DNA of 64,000 bases from Trebonia sp963737285 (lineage in GTDB: Bacteria; Actinomycetota; Actinomycetes; Streptosporangiales; Streptosporangiaceae): positions 2,046,001 to 2,110,000 of the forward strand of contig CAVTRT010000002.1 of the NCBI GenBank assembly GCA_963737285.1, given 5' to 3'. Under the pieces are notes generated by a model. It did no database searches, had not been told where the DNA came from, and saw only the letters and a program-made list of their open reading frames with translations. The translations under genes were made by a program, and so were the position numbers. How positions within the stretch are numbered: position 1 is the first letter of the stretch; each line of letters opens with the position of its first letter. Positions 16,901 to 28,600 of this stretch are shown here, in pieces.

Positions 16901-17172
16901 GGCAGCTCCTGCCCATGATGCTTATTAGTTATATTTCATCCTTATTAGGAAATGGCATGACAGACGATAGCGTGCCGCTCGGCCCAGGGCAATCATGTTT
17001 CGCCATCGCCACAAGGTCGCCCGCAGACGGCGGGAACCCGGCCCGGACAGGGCGGCCTGGAGACGGTTTCGGCAGGCAGCGAGCCTCGGCTGGCTTACCA
17101 TCTCACGTTCGGCGTGCCCGGAGCGCCTGTCTGGTGAGAAGGGGCTGGCAATGACAACAGGGCAGAGGCAGC

Positions 17173-17383
17173 ATGAAGCAGTACCCGGATCTACGGCCGC
17201 CTCGACTGCCCATCAGCGCTGCACGCGATCGCCAAGGGCGTGTACGTGCGGCACCGGGTCTTCTTCGCCGATGAGACGACCGCCATCGTCGCCGGCTCCC
17301 CCTGCGCCATCAGTGGCACTTCCAGCCCCAGCGGCAACTTTGTCCGGGTGGCATCGTCAGCCTCACTGGCACCTTTGCTTTGA
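17173..17383 (+). pseudogene. Ada-type zinc-binding domain small protein, frameshifted
   Basis: ATG 17173 starts MKQY. After one extra C near 17184-17186 another frame reads IYGRLDCPSALHAIAKG, VYVRHRVFFADETTAIVAG and then SPC. This resembles small stand-alone proteins with the metal-binding domain of Ada (usual ending GYRPCAVC). Here the second Cys pair is degenerate (SPCAIS), so either further indels or real decay destroyed the zinc site. The identification rests on recall of the family pattern, not on alignment. Confidence 0.5.
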
Positions 17384-17520
17384 TGGCAGCCTCTGGTCAC
17401 ACTGGCAACCGCGTCCTGCAGCACTGATGGCGCCATCCCCGCAGTCACTGGCAATGGGTGGTGTGCCATCACTGTCGCAGCAGCAGCACGTGTGGCACAT
17501 TGCCCGCAAAACGGGCTCGT
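17300..17520. repeat. Region with short inverted GCCATC/GATGGC and CACTGGCA repeats
   Basis: GCCATC and its complement GATGGC occur several times, together with CAGTGGCA, CACTGGCA (at least three copies) and GCCATCACTGTCGCA near 17467. The stretch is not readable as protein on either strand beyond the Ada-like remnant. It looks like a degenerate repeat or decayed mobile sequence upstream of the permease gene. Confidence 0.4.
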
Positions 17521-17606
17521 GGCTCGCGAGAGCCGGCCGACGTGATTATCCATTCTTGATACGTAGAGCATTGATTGTGCTGGCTTCCGTACGGAATGCT
17601 GGACTC

Positions 17607-20600
17607 ATGCCCAGTCCCCATGGTCCGATGGCGACCCGCCGGATGACCGCGCACTGGGTAGTGCTCGCAGCCGCCGCGCTGACGACCCTGGTTACGGCCA
17701 CCGTGGCCGCCGCGCTCACCGTGTTCACGGCTCAGGCCCTCCCACTGGCTGTCCGGCATGACCTCGTCACGGCGCCGGACACCGCTGCGTCGATCACCGC
17801 GCTGGTAAGCGGTCCCGGCCAGGCGGCCCAGGGCAGCGCGACGCTGCGGTCGCGGATCGCCGTGGCGATGCCGGGCGTGCCGTTCAGCTTCCAGGACGCA
17901 TTCTGGTCCGATCCGCTTGGGTTCGTCCCGGGGATGCTTCCCGCGTCGCCGGCGAGTGCCGTCAAGGGCAACACGGCACTCCTCCAGGCAGCCTCGATGG
18001 ACGGGATAGCCAGCCACGCGACGCTCGTCTCCGGACGGTGGCCGACGGCCTCGGACAGCAGTCAGCAGTCAGCGATCCCCGCCGCGTTGCCCGCCTCAGC
18101 GGCAGCGCTGCTTCATGTCTTCGCGGGCGACGTGCTGCAACTGCGCGACCGGATCACTAACGCGCTAGTGAGCTTCGACATCACTGGCACCTTCACGCAG
18201 CGCCAGGGATCCGGCCCGGCGGACTCGTACTGGAGGCTTAGCTACCTCCCGGCCAGCGGCATGTCCACCATCAGCGGGACCACCACGTACGGCCCCCTTG
18301 TGGTGAGCCAGGCGGCATTCGGGCCAGCGCTCACGATGAGTAGCGGATCGTGGGTAGCGCAGCCCGACATGGCGGCATTCACCGATGGTGACCTCAACTC
18401 GATAGCGGCGAGCATCACCAGCCTGTCGCAGTCTCTGCCGAGCTTGAGCTTCCTCAATGGCGCCCAGATGACCACGAGCCTGCCGTCCGCACTCACCGGG
18501 GCGGGCAGCGAGCTGACCGTCGCCCGGTCGCTGCTGGTGATCAGCGCCCTGCAGCTTCTCGTCCTGGCCGTCGCGGCGCTGCTCGCGGTGGCGCGGCTGC
18601 TAGTGACCCAGCGGGAGGGAGAGACCGCGCTTCTTGTGGCGCGCGGCGCGACCTGGTCGCAGCTCACCCGCCTCACGGCGGCCGAGGTGATCCCGCTGTC
18701 GATCGTCATGTCGGCCGCTGGAGGGATCGCGGGGATCGCGCTCGCCAGCGTTCTGGCGACCGCAGGGCCGCTGGGCACGGCGGGCATCCGACTGGCGGGC
18801 CAGGCGGGAAGCTGGCCCGACGCGTTCGGGGCGGCGATCGTCGTCACGGTCCTAGCCGCGGCCTCGTTGCTCGCTCCGGGACTCACCCTCAGTCCGACTG
18901 CCGCGCGGGTCCGGCGTGGCAGGCAGGCCGTGGTGGCGGGGGTGGCGCGGGCCGGCCTAGACATCGCCCTGGTGGTGCTGGCGGTGCTGGCCGGCTGGCA
19001 ACTGCGCGAGTACTCCGCGGGCAGCGGTAGCGGGACCGCGGGGATCGATCCGGTGCTCGCGCTGGCTCCCGCGCTCGCGCTGGCCGCCGGGAGCGTCGCC
19101 ACGCTGCGCTTGCTTCCCCTGGCTGCCTGGGCAACGGACCGGCTGTCCGCCGGGGGCAGAAGGCTCACTGCCTCGCTGGCCGGCTGGCAGTTCAGCAGGA
19201 TGCCGGTCCGCCAGGGCGGCGCGGCGCTGCTGCTTGTCATGGCGGTCGCGACCGGGACGCTCGCGCTCGCGCAGCACCAGAGCTGGACCCGGTCAGCTTC
19301 CGATCAGGCTGCCTTCGCCAGTGGCGGTGACGTCCAGGTCAACCTGCCCACTGCGCTGGAGCCGGGCGATGTGGACGCCGTCACCGCCGCGAGCGGCGTG
19401 ACGCACTCGATGGCGGTGTCGGCGCAGATCACAGCGAGTCCCGGCGAGGTGGTCGCGGTCGACTCAGCCGGGGCGCCCCAGGTCGCCAGGTTGCGCGGCG
19501 ATGAGTCGCCGCTGCCGCCCGGCGCCCTGTTCCGCGCGATCGCACCATCCGGCGGCCTGCCGGGAGCCGTGCTGGCGACGCCCCAGCCCGGTGCTCGGGC
19601 CGGCACGATCGCGTTCACTGCCACGCTCGGCCCGGCCGCGCCGGTGCCCCCGGGACGTGCCAGTGGGCTGGCCGCCGAGCTCGGGCCGGTCACCGTGGGG
19701 CTGACCATCCTCGACGCGACGGGCTCCGCCTACCAGGTCACCGCCGGGGCGCTCGTCGCGGACGGGCGCCCGCACGTGCTCGTCGCGTTCCTTGGCGGCA
19801 ATCAGGCACGCTACCCACTGCGGGTGGCCGCGATCACGGCCACGTTCCTGTTGCCGCCACACCCCGCCCCGTCAATGGCGCTCACCGTGAGCGGCCTGTC
19901 GCTAGCCGGCTGGACGAGCGCCGCCAGCTCCCCCATTCTGGCCAACTTGCAGGCAACTGCGGGCCTGCAGGGGGGCCTATCTGCGGCACCGGTCGGCGGA
20001 TCAGCGCACGTCACGAGTCGGGCGGCGACGTTCCCCTTTGGCCCGGGCTACGGGGCAGCGGCCCCGACGGGCGGCGCCGGGCCGCAGGCGCCCGAGCAGA
20101 TCCCCGGGCAGTTGGTGCTGCTCCCCCCGGCTGCCACGGTAACGGCGATCCCGGCCATCGCGACGAGGGCATTCATGGACTCGAACAGCACGGCGATCGG
20201 CTCCGTCGTGGCCGCGTCCCTGGGCGGTGATGTGCTCCCGCTGCGGATCGTGGCTGAGGTGACCTCGTTCCCGACTGTCACCGCGCCGGGCGGCGCGCTC
20301 ATCACCGATCTTGGCAGCCTTCAGGAGTACCTCCTCCGGCAGTCCCTTCCCACGCTGCCAGTCACTCAGTGGTGGCTGACCACGGCTGGCGCAGGCATCC
20401 CGGGGGCCTTGACAGCCAGCGTTCCCGCCGGAACGCAGATCACCAGCGCGGCAGGACTGGCCACGGCTACCACGGGCGACCCGCTGTCCGCCGCACCGCA
20501 GATAGCCCTGCTCGCGATGGCCGCGGCGGCGGCACTGCTCGCCATCACGGGCTTTTGGGCGTCGATCGCGGCCGACGTGCGCCAGCGCCGCGCCGAGACG

Positions 20601-20915
20601 GCGCTGCTCGCCGCGCTCGGCGTGACGCGACGCGGCGCGGCCTTGCAGCTATGCCTAGAGAAGCTGCTGCTCAGCCTGCCATCCGCCGCTCTCGGTGTGC
20701 TGCTCGGCACGGTCGTCGCCCGGCTGCTCGTACCCGCCGTCACGCTCACCCCGACGGCGCAGCAGCCGATGCCGCCCGCTGTCACGCTGTATAACCTGCC
20801 GCAGGCCGTCACGCTCGCACTAGCCGTGGCACTGGTGCCCGCGGTGGCCGCCGCGCTCATTGCCGCGCGCCGACTCGACCCCGCCGCCGCGCTTCGCACC
20901 GCGGAGGCAGCGTGA
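17607..20915 (+). CDS. ABC transporter permease, FtsX/MacB type (large ectodomains)
   Basis: From the ATG at 17607 this encodes about 1102 residues. A first membrane helix (HWVVLAAAALTTLVTATVAA) is followed by a long extracytoplasmic domain. A FtsX core of three helices follows at about residues 308-430, then further helices, a second large extracytoplasmic domain, and a final FtsX block near the C-terminus (ALLAITGFWASIAADVRQRR onward). The motif RRAETALLAALGVTRRG is the typical cytoplasmic turn of FtsX repeats. Such permeases export lipoproteins, peptides or drugs, or act as mechanotransmitters. The ORF is open back to 16995, but the upstream part lacks membrane or coding sense, so the start is uncertain (17607 or 17628). 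The next gene overlaps by 4 bases. Confidence 0.85.
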   Translation: MPSPHGPMATRRMTAHWVVLAAAALTTLVTATVAAALTVFTAQALPLAVRHDLVTAPDTAASITALVSGPGQAAQGSATLRSRIAVAMPGVPFSFQDAFWSDPLGFVPGMLPASPASAVKGNTALLQAASMDGIASHATLVSGRWPTASDSSQQSAIPAALPASAAALLHVFAGDVLQLRDRITNALVSFDITGTFTQRQGSGPADSYWRLSYLPASGMSTISGTTTYGPLVVSQAAFGPALTMSSGSWVAQPDMAAFTDGDLNSIAASITSLSQSLPSLSFLNGAQMTTSLPSALTGAGSELTVARSLLVISALQLLVLAVAALLAVARLLVTQREGETALLVARGATWSQLTRLTAAEVIPLSIVMSAAGGIAGIALASVLATAGPLGTAGIRLAGQAGSWPDAFGAAIVVTVLAAASLLAPGLTLSPTAARVRRGRQAVVAGVARAGLDIALVVLAVLAGWQLREYSAGSGSGTAGIDPVLALAPALALAAGSVATLRLLPLAAWATDRLSAGGRRLTASLAGWQFSRMPVRQGGAALLLVMAVATGTLALAQHQSWTRSASDQAAFASGGDVQVNLPTALEPGDVDAVTAASGVTHSMAVSAQITASPGEVVAVDSAGAPQVARLRGDESPLPPGALFRAIAPSGGLPGAVLATPQPGARAGTIAFTATLGPAAPVPPGRASGLAAELGPVTVGLTILDATGSAYQVTAGALVADGRPHVLVAFLGGNQARYPLRVAAITATFLLPPHPAPSMALTVSGLSLAGWTSAASSPILANLQATAGLQGGLSAAPVGGSAHVTSRAATFPFGPGYGAAAPTGGAGPQAPEQIPGQLVLLPPAATVTAIPAIATRAFMDSNSTAIGSVVAASLGGDVLPLRIVAEVTSFPTVTAPGGALITDLGSLQEYLLRQSLPTLPVTQWWLTTAGAGIPGALTASVPAGTQITSAAGLATATTGDPLSAAPQIALLAMAAAAALLAITGFWASIAADVRQRRAETALLAALGVTRRGAALQLCLEKLLLSLPSAALGVLLGTVVARLLVPAVTLTPTAQQPMPPAVTLYNLPQAVTLALAVALVPAVAAALIAARRLDPAAALRTAEAA

Positions 20916-23749
20916 GGAACCGCATGAGCGAGGGCCACGGCATGGCAGGCATGAAGGGCCTGAGCGTCCTGCGCCGGGCAACCGGCACGGGGATCGCGGG
21001 GAGCCTCGCGCTCGCGCTGCTAGCCGGGGGCTGCGTGCTCGCCGCCACCGCGGGTCCCCGGGAGGCGCGGGCGACGGGACTGCTCGGGGTACAGCAGTTG
21101 GTGGACAGGTTGCCGCAGATCGACAAGACCATCGCGGTCAAGACCAACTGGGATGTGAGCAACGCCGCCATCACCGGGCCCACAGGGAATCCTTACAGCC
21201 AGCTAACCCTTACACCGGACAGCCTTAACGACATCACCACCCAGTTGCGCAGCGACTTCGACTCCAGCCCCTTGCCCATGGCCCCACGGTCGGCGGACTG
21301 GGCGGGAATGACCTCTGGGCTGTTCCCCGTGATCAGCGCGCTGCCCATCCTTAAGGGGATCGCCGCGAACCTGGAGGTCGCCTACCGGGACCCGGTCGCC
21401 GACCACCTGCGGCTGGTGGCCGGCAGCATGCCGGATACTGTCCCAAGATCCTCCACGTCGTATACCGAGATCCAGGTCGTGGTCACCCCGCAAACGGCCA
21501 GGGCCTTCGCGCTGCGGCTCGGCTCTCAGCTGATGATCAGAGGCCCGTACCCGGCATCCATAAAGATCAGCGGCCCCTCGAATGCCCCGCCCCCGACAGG
21601 CCTGGGCCTGCTCCGCCTCTACGTCACCGGGATCGTTGAGCCCACCGATCCGGATTCCTCGTTCTGGAAAGCCGACACGCTCCTCGCGGCACCATCGCTT
21701 TTCGTGAGCCAGACCAAGTTGTGGGAGGGCGCGGTCATCGCCGATCCCGGCGAGAGCGCCGTGATCCAGCAGTTCTTCGGCCAGCAGAGCCTGAACATCC
21801 AGTGGGAGCTTCCAGTAGCCACCACCGGGCTGCACGCCCAGGCTCCGGCGCTGCTGCACTCGCTGAACCAGATCGCGCACCAGATTCCCGAGCTGACCGG
21901 GCCGCTGGCGCCGATAGCGAGCACGCTGAGCGTGTCGTCTGGCCTGCTCCAGCCGCTGACCACGCTTGTCCAGGCCGCCAACGGCGTGAACGTCCTGCTG
22001 TGGATGGTCTTTGTGGGCCTGGCGGTGGCGGGCATCGTGATGATGCTTCTCGCGGTCGCGATGATCGCGGCCCGCCGGTCTGCGGAGATGGCCGTGCGCC
22101 GGGCACGAGGAGCGTCACTGGCGCAACTGTTCTTGCTCGGGTCCCTTGGCGCGGCGGTAACCTGCGTGCCAGCCGCCGCGCTGGGCTGGGCACTCGCCGT
22201 GCTCCTCGTCTCGGGCTCCGTCCCCGCAGGCTGGGTCGCCTGGTGGCCGGGCATCGCGACGCTGGCGGTCGCCGTAGTGGGGCCCGGGGTGGCCGCGGCC
22301 TGGCAGCACCGCCTGCCACGCCGTCGGCCCGGAGGGCGAAGACACCGACGGTGGCGCAGACGCTGGGCGACCAGAGTGACCTTCGAGGTCACCGCCTGCG
22401 CCGCGGCCATCGGCGGCATCACGGTCTTGCGGATGCAGACGGGCACAACCGACCTCTACACCAGCGCGGCCCCGCTGCTCGTCGCGGTCCCTGCGGTGAT
22501 CGTGGTCCTGCGGCTGTACCAGCTGCTGCTTCGCGGGCTGGCGCGGGCATCGGCTCGCCAGCGCGGCGTCATCGGGTTCCTCGGCCTTACCCGCGCGGCG
22601 CAGGCCACTGCCACGCTTGCGCTTCCAGCCATGACGCTCGTCCTGGTCCTCACCATGGCCGCGTTCACCATCATGTTGCGGGATGCGGCGGTTCGCGGCG
22701 AGATTGAGGCGTCGTGGCAGGAAACCGGCGCTGACGTGGTCATCACTTCACCCGGCATCGAGCTGGGCACGACCGCCTGGCCGATCAGCCCCTCAGCCGT
22801 GCGGGCGATCGCCGCGGTGCCAGGCGTCCAGCATGCCGCGACGGCCCTAGAGCTCCCGGTGAACCTCACCGGCGGCGGGCAGGTGACCGTGATCGCCGTC
22901 GACCCGGCTAGCTACGCGGCCCTCGTCGCCTCGACGCAGGGATTCTCTCCGGTCAAGCCCGCCCTGCTCACCGAACCGCACGGTCAGGCGGCCATCCCGG
23001 TGCTGGCGTCTGCGGCAGCGACCGCCCTTCTGGGCAGGCAAGTAAGCAGCACGATCGCTGTCCCGGGGAGCCTGCCCGCGCTCCGGGTCCGGGTCTCCGG
23101 CGAGTTGCAGTCCACCCCGGCGCTGCCCGCCGGCGGAGCGTTCATCGTGGCGCCACTGCCGGCGATCCACGGCGTCAGCGAGCCGCCGCCGGTCAACCTG
23201 ATGCTGGTCACCGGGCCATCAATCGACATGGCCAGGCTCCGCGCCGCGGTGCAGGCGACCATGCCGGGCGCTGACGCCCCGATCATCGCCGCCCGGTCCC
23301 TCGCACTGCGGGAGCTGACCGGGGCACCGTTGCAGCGGGGCACGTTCCTCATCTTCACCCTGGCCATCGCGAGCGCCGCCGCGCTGGCGCTGGCCGTAAT
23401 TCTGCTTGAGCTGGCGCTCGCCGCGGCGGACCGGGAGCTGACAATGGCGCGGCTGGCCACGATGGGGCTAGCTGAAGGGCAGCGCGTCCGACTTGCGGTG
23501 CTTGAGGTGCTCCCCGCGATCGCCGCATCGGCCGTAGCGGCGGTCGCGTGCGCCATCGCGCTGCCCAGGCTCGTGGCCCCGGCGGTTAACCTGTCGGCGT
23601 TCACCCAGTCCCAGGCTCCGGTGCCGCTGCGACCAGACTTCGCGTCGTTCCTGCTCCCGCTGGCAGGACTCCTCGTGGTCTCCGTCATCGCGCTGGCCTA
23701 CGAGATCAGGTCGGCGCGCGGGCGCGTCGCCGTGACGATGCGGGCATAA
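20912..23749 (+). CDS. ABC transporter permease, FtsX/MacB type
   Basis: This 945-residue protein starts at a GTG inside GTGA shared with the previous stop. It has an N-terminal helix (GSLALALLAGGCVLAATA), a large outer domain and a FtsX three-helix core around residues 365-470 (MVFVGLAVAGIVMMLLAVAMIAARR with the turn RRSAEMAVRRARGAS). More helices, a second outer domain and a final FtsX core (AALALAVILLELALAAADREL) follow. The layout matches the upstream permease, so the two probably form a heterodimer driven by the two downstream ATPases. Confidence 0.88.
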   Translation: MRNRMSEGHGMAGMKGLSVLRRATGTGIAGSLALALLAGGCVLAATAGPREARATGLLGVQQLVDRLPQIDKTIAVKTNWDVSNAAITGPTGNPYSQLTLTPDSLNDITTQLRSDFDSSPLPMAPRSADWAGMTSGLFPVISALPILKGIAANLEVAYRDPVADHLRLVAGSMPDTVPRSSTSYTEIQVVVTPQTARAFALRLGSQLMIRGPYPASIKISGPSNAPPPTGLGLLRLYVTGIVEPTDPDSSFWKADTLLAAPSLFVSQTKLWEGAVIADPGESAVIQQFFGQQSLNIQWELPVATTGLHAQAPALLHSLNQIAHQIPELTGPLAPIASTLSVSSGLLQPLTTLVQAANGVNVLLWMVFVGLAVAGIVMMLLAVAMIAARRSAEMAVRRARGASLAQLFLLGSLGAAVTCVPAAALGWALAVLLVSGSVPAGWVAWWPGIATLAVAVVGPGVAAAWQHRLPRRRPGGRRHRRWRRRWATRVTFEVTACAAAIGGITVLRMQTGTTDLYTSAAPLLVAVPAVIVVLRLYQLLLRGLARASARQRGVIGFLGLTRAAQATATLALPAMTLVLVLTMAAFTIMLRDAAVRGEIEASWQETGADVVITSPGIELGTTAWPISPSAVRAIAAVPGVQHAATALELPVNLTGGGQVTVIAVDPASYAALVASTQGFSPVKPALLTEPHGQAAIPVLASAAATALLGRQVSSTIAVPGSLPALRVRVSGELQSTPALPAGGAFIVAPLPAIHGVSEPPPVNLMLVTGPSIDMARLRAAVQATMPGADAPIIAARSLALRELTGAPLQRGTFLIFTLAIASAAALALAVILLELALAAADRELTMARLATMGLAEGQRVRLAVLEVLPAIAASAVAAVACAIALPRLVAPAVNLSAFTQSQAPVPLRPDFASFLLPLAGLLVVSVIALAYEIRSARGRVAVTMRA

Positions 23750-23762
23750 GAAGGAGGAAGAG

Positions 23763-24778
23763 TTGAGCGATCCGATGTCCCCGGCCTCGCTTGAGGAACT
23801 ACACGCCGAGGCCCCGAAGGGCGGGCACGGCGACTACGGCGCGGGCGCGCTGATCGCCTGCGACCGGCTGGTCCGCATCTACCAGGCCGAAGGCATCGAG
23901 GTGCAGGCGCTGCAGGGCCTTGACCTCGTCGTCGAGCGCGGCGAGCTGACGGCTCTGGTCGGGGCGTCCGGCAGCGGCAAGTCGACGCTGGTGAACATCT
24001 TGGCCGGGCTTGACACGCCGACGGCCGGGGCGGTCCGGGTGGATGGGCATGACCTCGCCGCCATGTCCGCCCGGCAGCGGCTCACCTACCGGCGGGGCAC
24101 CGTGGGGTTCGTCTGGCAGCAGACCTCGCGGAACCTGCTGCCCTACCTGACGGCGGCGCAGAACGTGGACCTGCCGATGAAGCTAGCGGGCAGCGGGCGG
24201 AAGGCCCGGCGCGTGCGAACGGCCGAGCTTCTTGAGGTACTGGGCGTGGCGCACTGCACGCGGCGTCGCCCGGACCAAATGTCGGGCGGCGAGCAGCAGC
24301 GGGTCGCGATCGCCACCGCGATCGCCAACAAGCCAAGCCTTCTCCTCGCGGACGAGCCAACGGGCGAACTGGACAGCGTCACCGCCGACTCCGTCTTCAC
24401 CGCGCTCAAGACGGCCAACACCGACCAGGGCGTGACGGTCCTGATCGTGACCCACGATCCTGAGGTCTCCTCGAACGTCCGGCGGGTCATCGCGATCAGG
24501 GACGGCCGGACCAGCACCGAGACCTTGCGGCACGACGGCGGTGACGGGTCGGCCCTCGGGCACGCCATCGAGTACGCCGTGCTGGACAGGGCCGGACGGC
24601 TCCAACTCCCGCGCGAGATGACCGAGACGCTTCGTATGCGCGACCGCGTCCGGCTGGAGCTGGAACCCGAGCACATCGGCGTCTGGCCCGACCGGCCATC
24701 CAACGGCCGAGCCGAGTCCGGCCCCGACGATTCTCCCACCGCCGATCCCTCCCCCACCGCTTCGTCCGAGGTTGACAC

Positions 24779-24782
<4 letters not shown>
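23763..24782 (+). CDS. ABC transporter ATPase (LolD/MacB type) with C-terminal extension
   Basis: This 339-residue ATPase starts at TTG 23763, preceded by AAGGAGGA. It has Walker A GASGSGKST, Q-loop VWQQTSRNLL, signature MSGGEQQRVAIA, Walker B SLLLADEPTGELD and switch His in IVTHD. About 90 extra residues follow the domain, including 'LPREMTETLRMRDRVRLELE' and an acidic, Ser/Pro-rich tail. This extension is longer than in ordinary LolD proteins and may dock with the permease pair. It is 13 bases from the permease stop and overlaps the next ATPase gene by ATGA. Confidence 0.92.
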
Positions 24783-25459
<677 letters not shown>

Positions 25460-25512
25460 ACAGCGCGTCCTTCGTGCCGCCAAGCCCGCGCACTCCAGCC
25501 ACCCCGCACGCG

Positions 25513-25547
25513 GTGGGGCGGTGCCGCGTCACGCGGCACCGCCCCAC
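25513..25547. terminator. Bidirectional terminator between ABC operon and secreted-protein gene
   Basis: A perfect inverted repeat with arms of 17 bases around a single central C (GTGGGGCGGTGCCGCGT and its complement) lies 53 bases after the ATPase stop and 57 bases before the stop of the convergent gene. The closing loop must be at least three bases. There is no T run. Confidence 0.75.
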
Positions 25548-25603
25548 TCAGCCGGTCTCAGGCCCGTGACGCCCGCACGCGGCAGGTGAGACGGGCCACC
25601 GAG

Positions 25604-28600
25604 CTACCCGTTGTACCCGACGAGGTCTGCGACCACCTGGATGGTGCCACCGGAGTTGTTCCAGAAGTCAACGTTGCCAGCTGGGACGACCACCAGCTCC
25701 GTCACGGACTGGCCGACCGGGAAGGAGAAGGTGGATGCCGATGGCAGCGACCTGCCGTCAGCGTAGACCGTCAGTGTCCCCGCTCGCTGGGCACCTGTTA
25801 CCGTCACCTCAAGCACCACCGAGGAGATGGCCAGGGCGTCCGGGTAGATGCCGCTGGCGACGCCGTCGAGGACGGCCACCGAGTGGGACAGGACGGACTG
25901 GCCGCTGCCGCCGAGGCCGGACCGGGTATCGAGGATCCGGGCAGGCCCGAACGGCACGAATGACGCCCCGCCCTTTCCGTAGTACCCGACCACGTCGGCG
26001 GTCAGGTCAACCGTGCCCGCCAAGCCGTTGTACAGGTCTAGCTGGCCGTGGCTGCCGATCGGCACCGCGACAAGGTCGTCTCCGGTCACCTTCGCCGCGA
26101 AGGACACCTCGGTCGCCGCGGGCCGGGCCTTCCCCGCCGGGAAGATCGTCAGTGATCCGGCCGCCGTCGGGGACAAGGCCGCGACGTCAAGCAGGACCGA
26201 GGTTGCCCCCGTGGCTGGAACACCGCCCTTCCCGACGACGGTCAGCACGACAGTCCCGTGCGCTGCCACGCGGGCCTTCCGGGCACCGGTGCCGGACCGG
26301 GTGTCGAGGATCGGCGTAGGCCCGGTCGTCGTCAGCGTCGAGCCGGTGGACGCCGTGGTGTAATAGCCGGCGACGTCGGCCGTCAGGTCCACAGTGCCGG
26401 CTGAGGTGTTGTACAGGCTGACCTTGCCGCTGCGGAGCGGCACAACGATGAGCCTGGTCTGGGCGACTCCGGCAGTGAAGCTGACGTCGGGCTCGGCGGG
26501 CCGCGCCGCCCCAGCCGGGTAGCTGACGATGCCACCGGACGCCTTCGGGCCGATAGCGGTGACGTCGAGGGCGACCGCCGTGACACGGCTGCCCGGGACT
26601 CCGCCGTGCCCGGCGATGGCGACCGTCACGGTGCCGTGCGCGGCGACCTTCGCCTTGCGCGCGCCGAGGCCGGTGCGGGTGTCCAGGATCCTGGCCGGGG
26701 TGACGGCCGTGAACGTGCTGGCGGGTGGAGCAGGCGGTGCGGCAGTCACCGTGTAAGCGTTAGGCAGGTACCCGGGCCCGGGGGTGCCGATGGACACGCT
26801 CGACCGGCCAGACCAGACGTCGTACTTGCCTGGCGTCCACCCTGCGGTGTTGACGGTGAAGGTGGCGGCCGTCCCGGCGGCGTTGACCGAGGTGATCGCC
26901 GCGTATGCGTTGTTGCTGTTCGACGAGTCCTCGCTCATCAACTCCACTTGCGTCGCGTAGCTCAGGTCGGAGCCGGTGATGGTGAACGTGTTCGGCCCGG
27001 CCGGCTGGGACGCCGGGGAGACCCCGCTAAAGTTGCCCTGCAGGTTGCCGACATGGGCGCAGGCACTGGACCAGCACAGCCCCTGCAGGGTGTACTGGAC
27101 GGGGCTCATCCCGTTGTTCCCGGCCAGGTTCACCAAGAGCAGTCCCTGCTCCGGCTGGCTGGTGTTGTCACTGCACTCAATGCCGAAGGTCGGCAGGCCC
27201 CCGCCTGAGCCGCAGGTCGTGCCGAACGGCTGGCCAGCGGGCCCGAAGTCGGTGGGCATGTAGATGGACAGTCCAGTCGGCTGGGTGCCCGGCGCCGATT
27301 GCCACCCCACGACATCCAGTTCCAGGTTGGGCTGCATGGTGACGACCGCGCAGTAGGCGGTGGACTGCTCGGTCAGCGTCCCGCTGAAGGCCGGGAAGCC
27401 GTCTGTGCTCGAGAACTGGTGCTTGGCGCACTCGGGTGCCCAGCCGGACGCGCCGCCGACCTTCCAGGCGTCCAGGTGGACGGTGATCGCCTCGCCCTGG
27501 TAGTCGTCGGCGGAGATGATGAGCTGGTAGCTGGTAGCCCCGCTGACGTGGCACGCCACGCCCCACTGGCGGCAGACAAGCCCGCCCGCGTTGTCGGTGA
27601 CCTGCAGGACAGCACCGGTGGCGGCGCCGCCTGCCACCGGGAAGGCAGGCCCGAGGGTACGGGCGCTGAACCACAGGTCGTCAGTGGCCTTAGCCGTCAC
27701 CCGGTAGCAGACGGAGTCCAGGTCCGAGGTGAGGGCAATGGTCGTAGACGGGCCACCGACGGTCGTGGACACAGGGGTGAGGCACTTGGCCGTCTGGCTG
27801 ACATCCCGGCGCACCAAATGGAAGCTGTCGGCCTTGCCCGACGCCAGGACCAGGAGCGCCGTGTAGGTGACGCCGGCCTTGAAGGAGCAGACGCCTGTGC
27901 TGTTGCCCGCGCAGACCTGCGTGCCAGCCGGGTCGTTAACGTAGTTGTATGCATCGACCGTGTTCGCGTTGTTGGAGTAGTCGATCATCTCGCCGGAGGA
28001 GTGCTGACCGGACGGGATGACGCGGCAGGCGACGTCGTTGCTGGCGGTCAGGGTCGCCGTCGTGCCCCAGGACCCGCCGAATCCCGACTGAGGCCAGTCC
28101 GCGCACCCGGCGGTGGAGTCGGTGCGCTGGACGAGGTACCGGTAGCCGTCGCCGATCTTCTGCCCGTACAGGAGCACCCGGAACGGCGCGGCGCCAGTCA
28201 GGGTGCAGGTAGCGTAGCCGTAGGTGATGGCGTTGCCGCACAACTGCGCGCCTGTGGCGTCGATCAGTTCGACCTGCGGGGTCAGGCCGTCGGCCCCAGG
28301 CTGGTTAAACAGGTAGTCCGTCTTCCCCGCAGCGGTCGGGAGGGTCAGGCAGGCCACCTCGCCGAGGGCGGTGAACTTGCCCGTCGCGGCACCGGCCGCG
28401 AAGTCGGTGTCCTTCGCGGCGGCGCAGCCCGCGCTCGCCGTCTGGGAGATCAGCGTCAGGCCCCACTTCGCGTACGGCGGGAAGTCGAGGATGTTCACGA
28501 AGTAGTAGGTGCCCGCGGCCAGGGTGCAGACCTGTCCAGGCCCGCAGGCCGGGGACGGCGCGCCGCCAGGGTTGGTCCCAGGGCCATACAGGGTGCCATT

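Noticed and set aside
16995..17606. N-terminal extension of the first permease
   Set aside because: The residues between 16995 and 17606 lack membrane or family character and overlap an Ada-like remnant in another frame.
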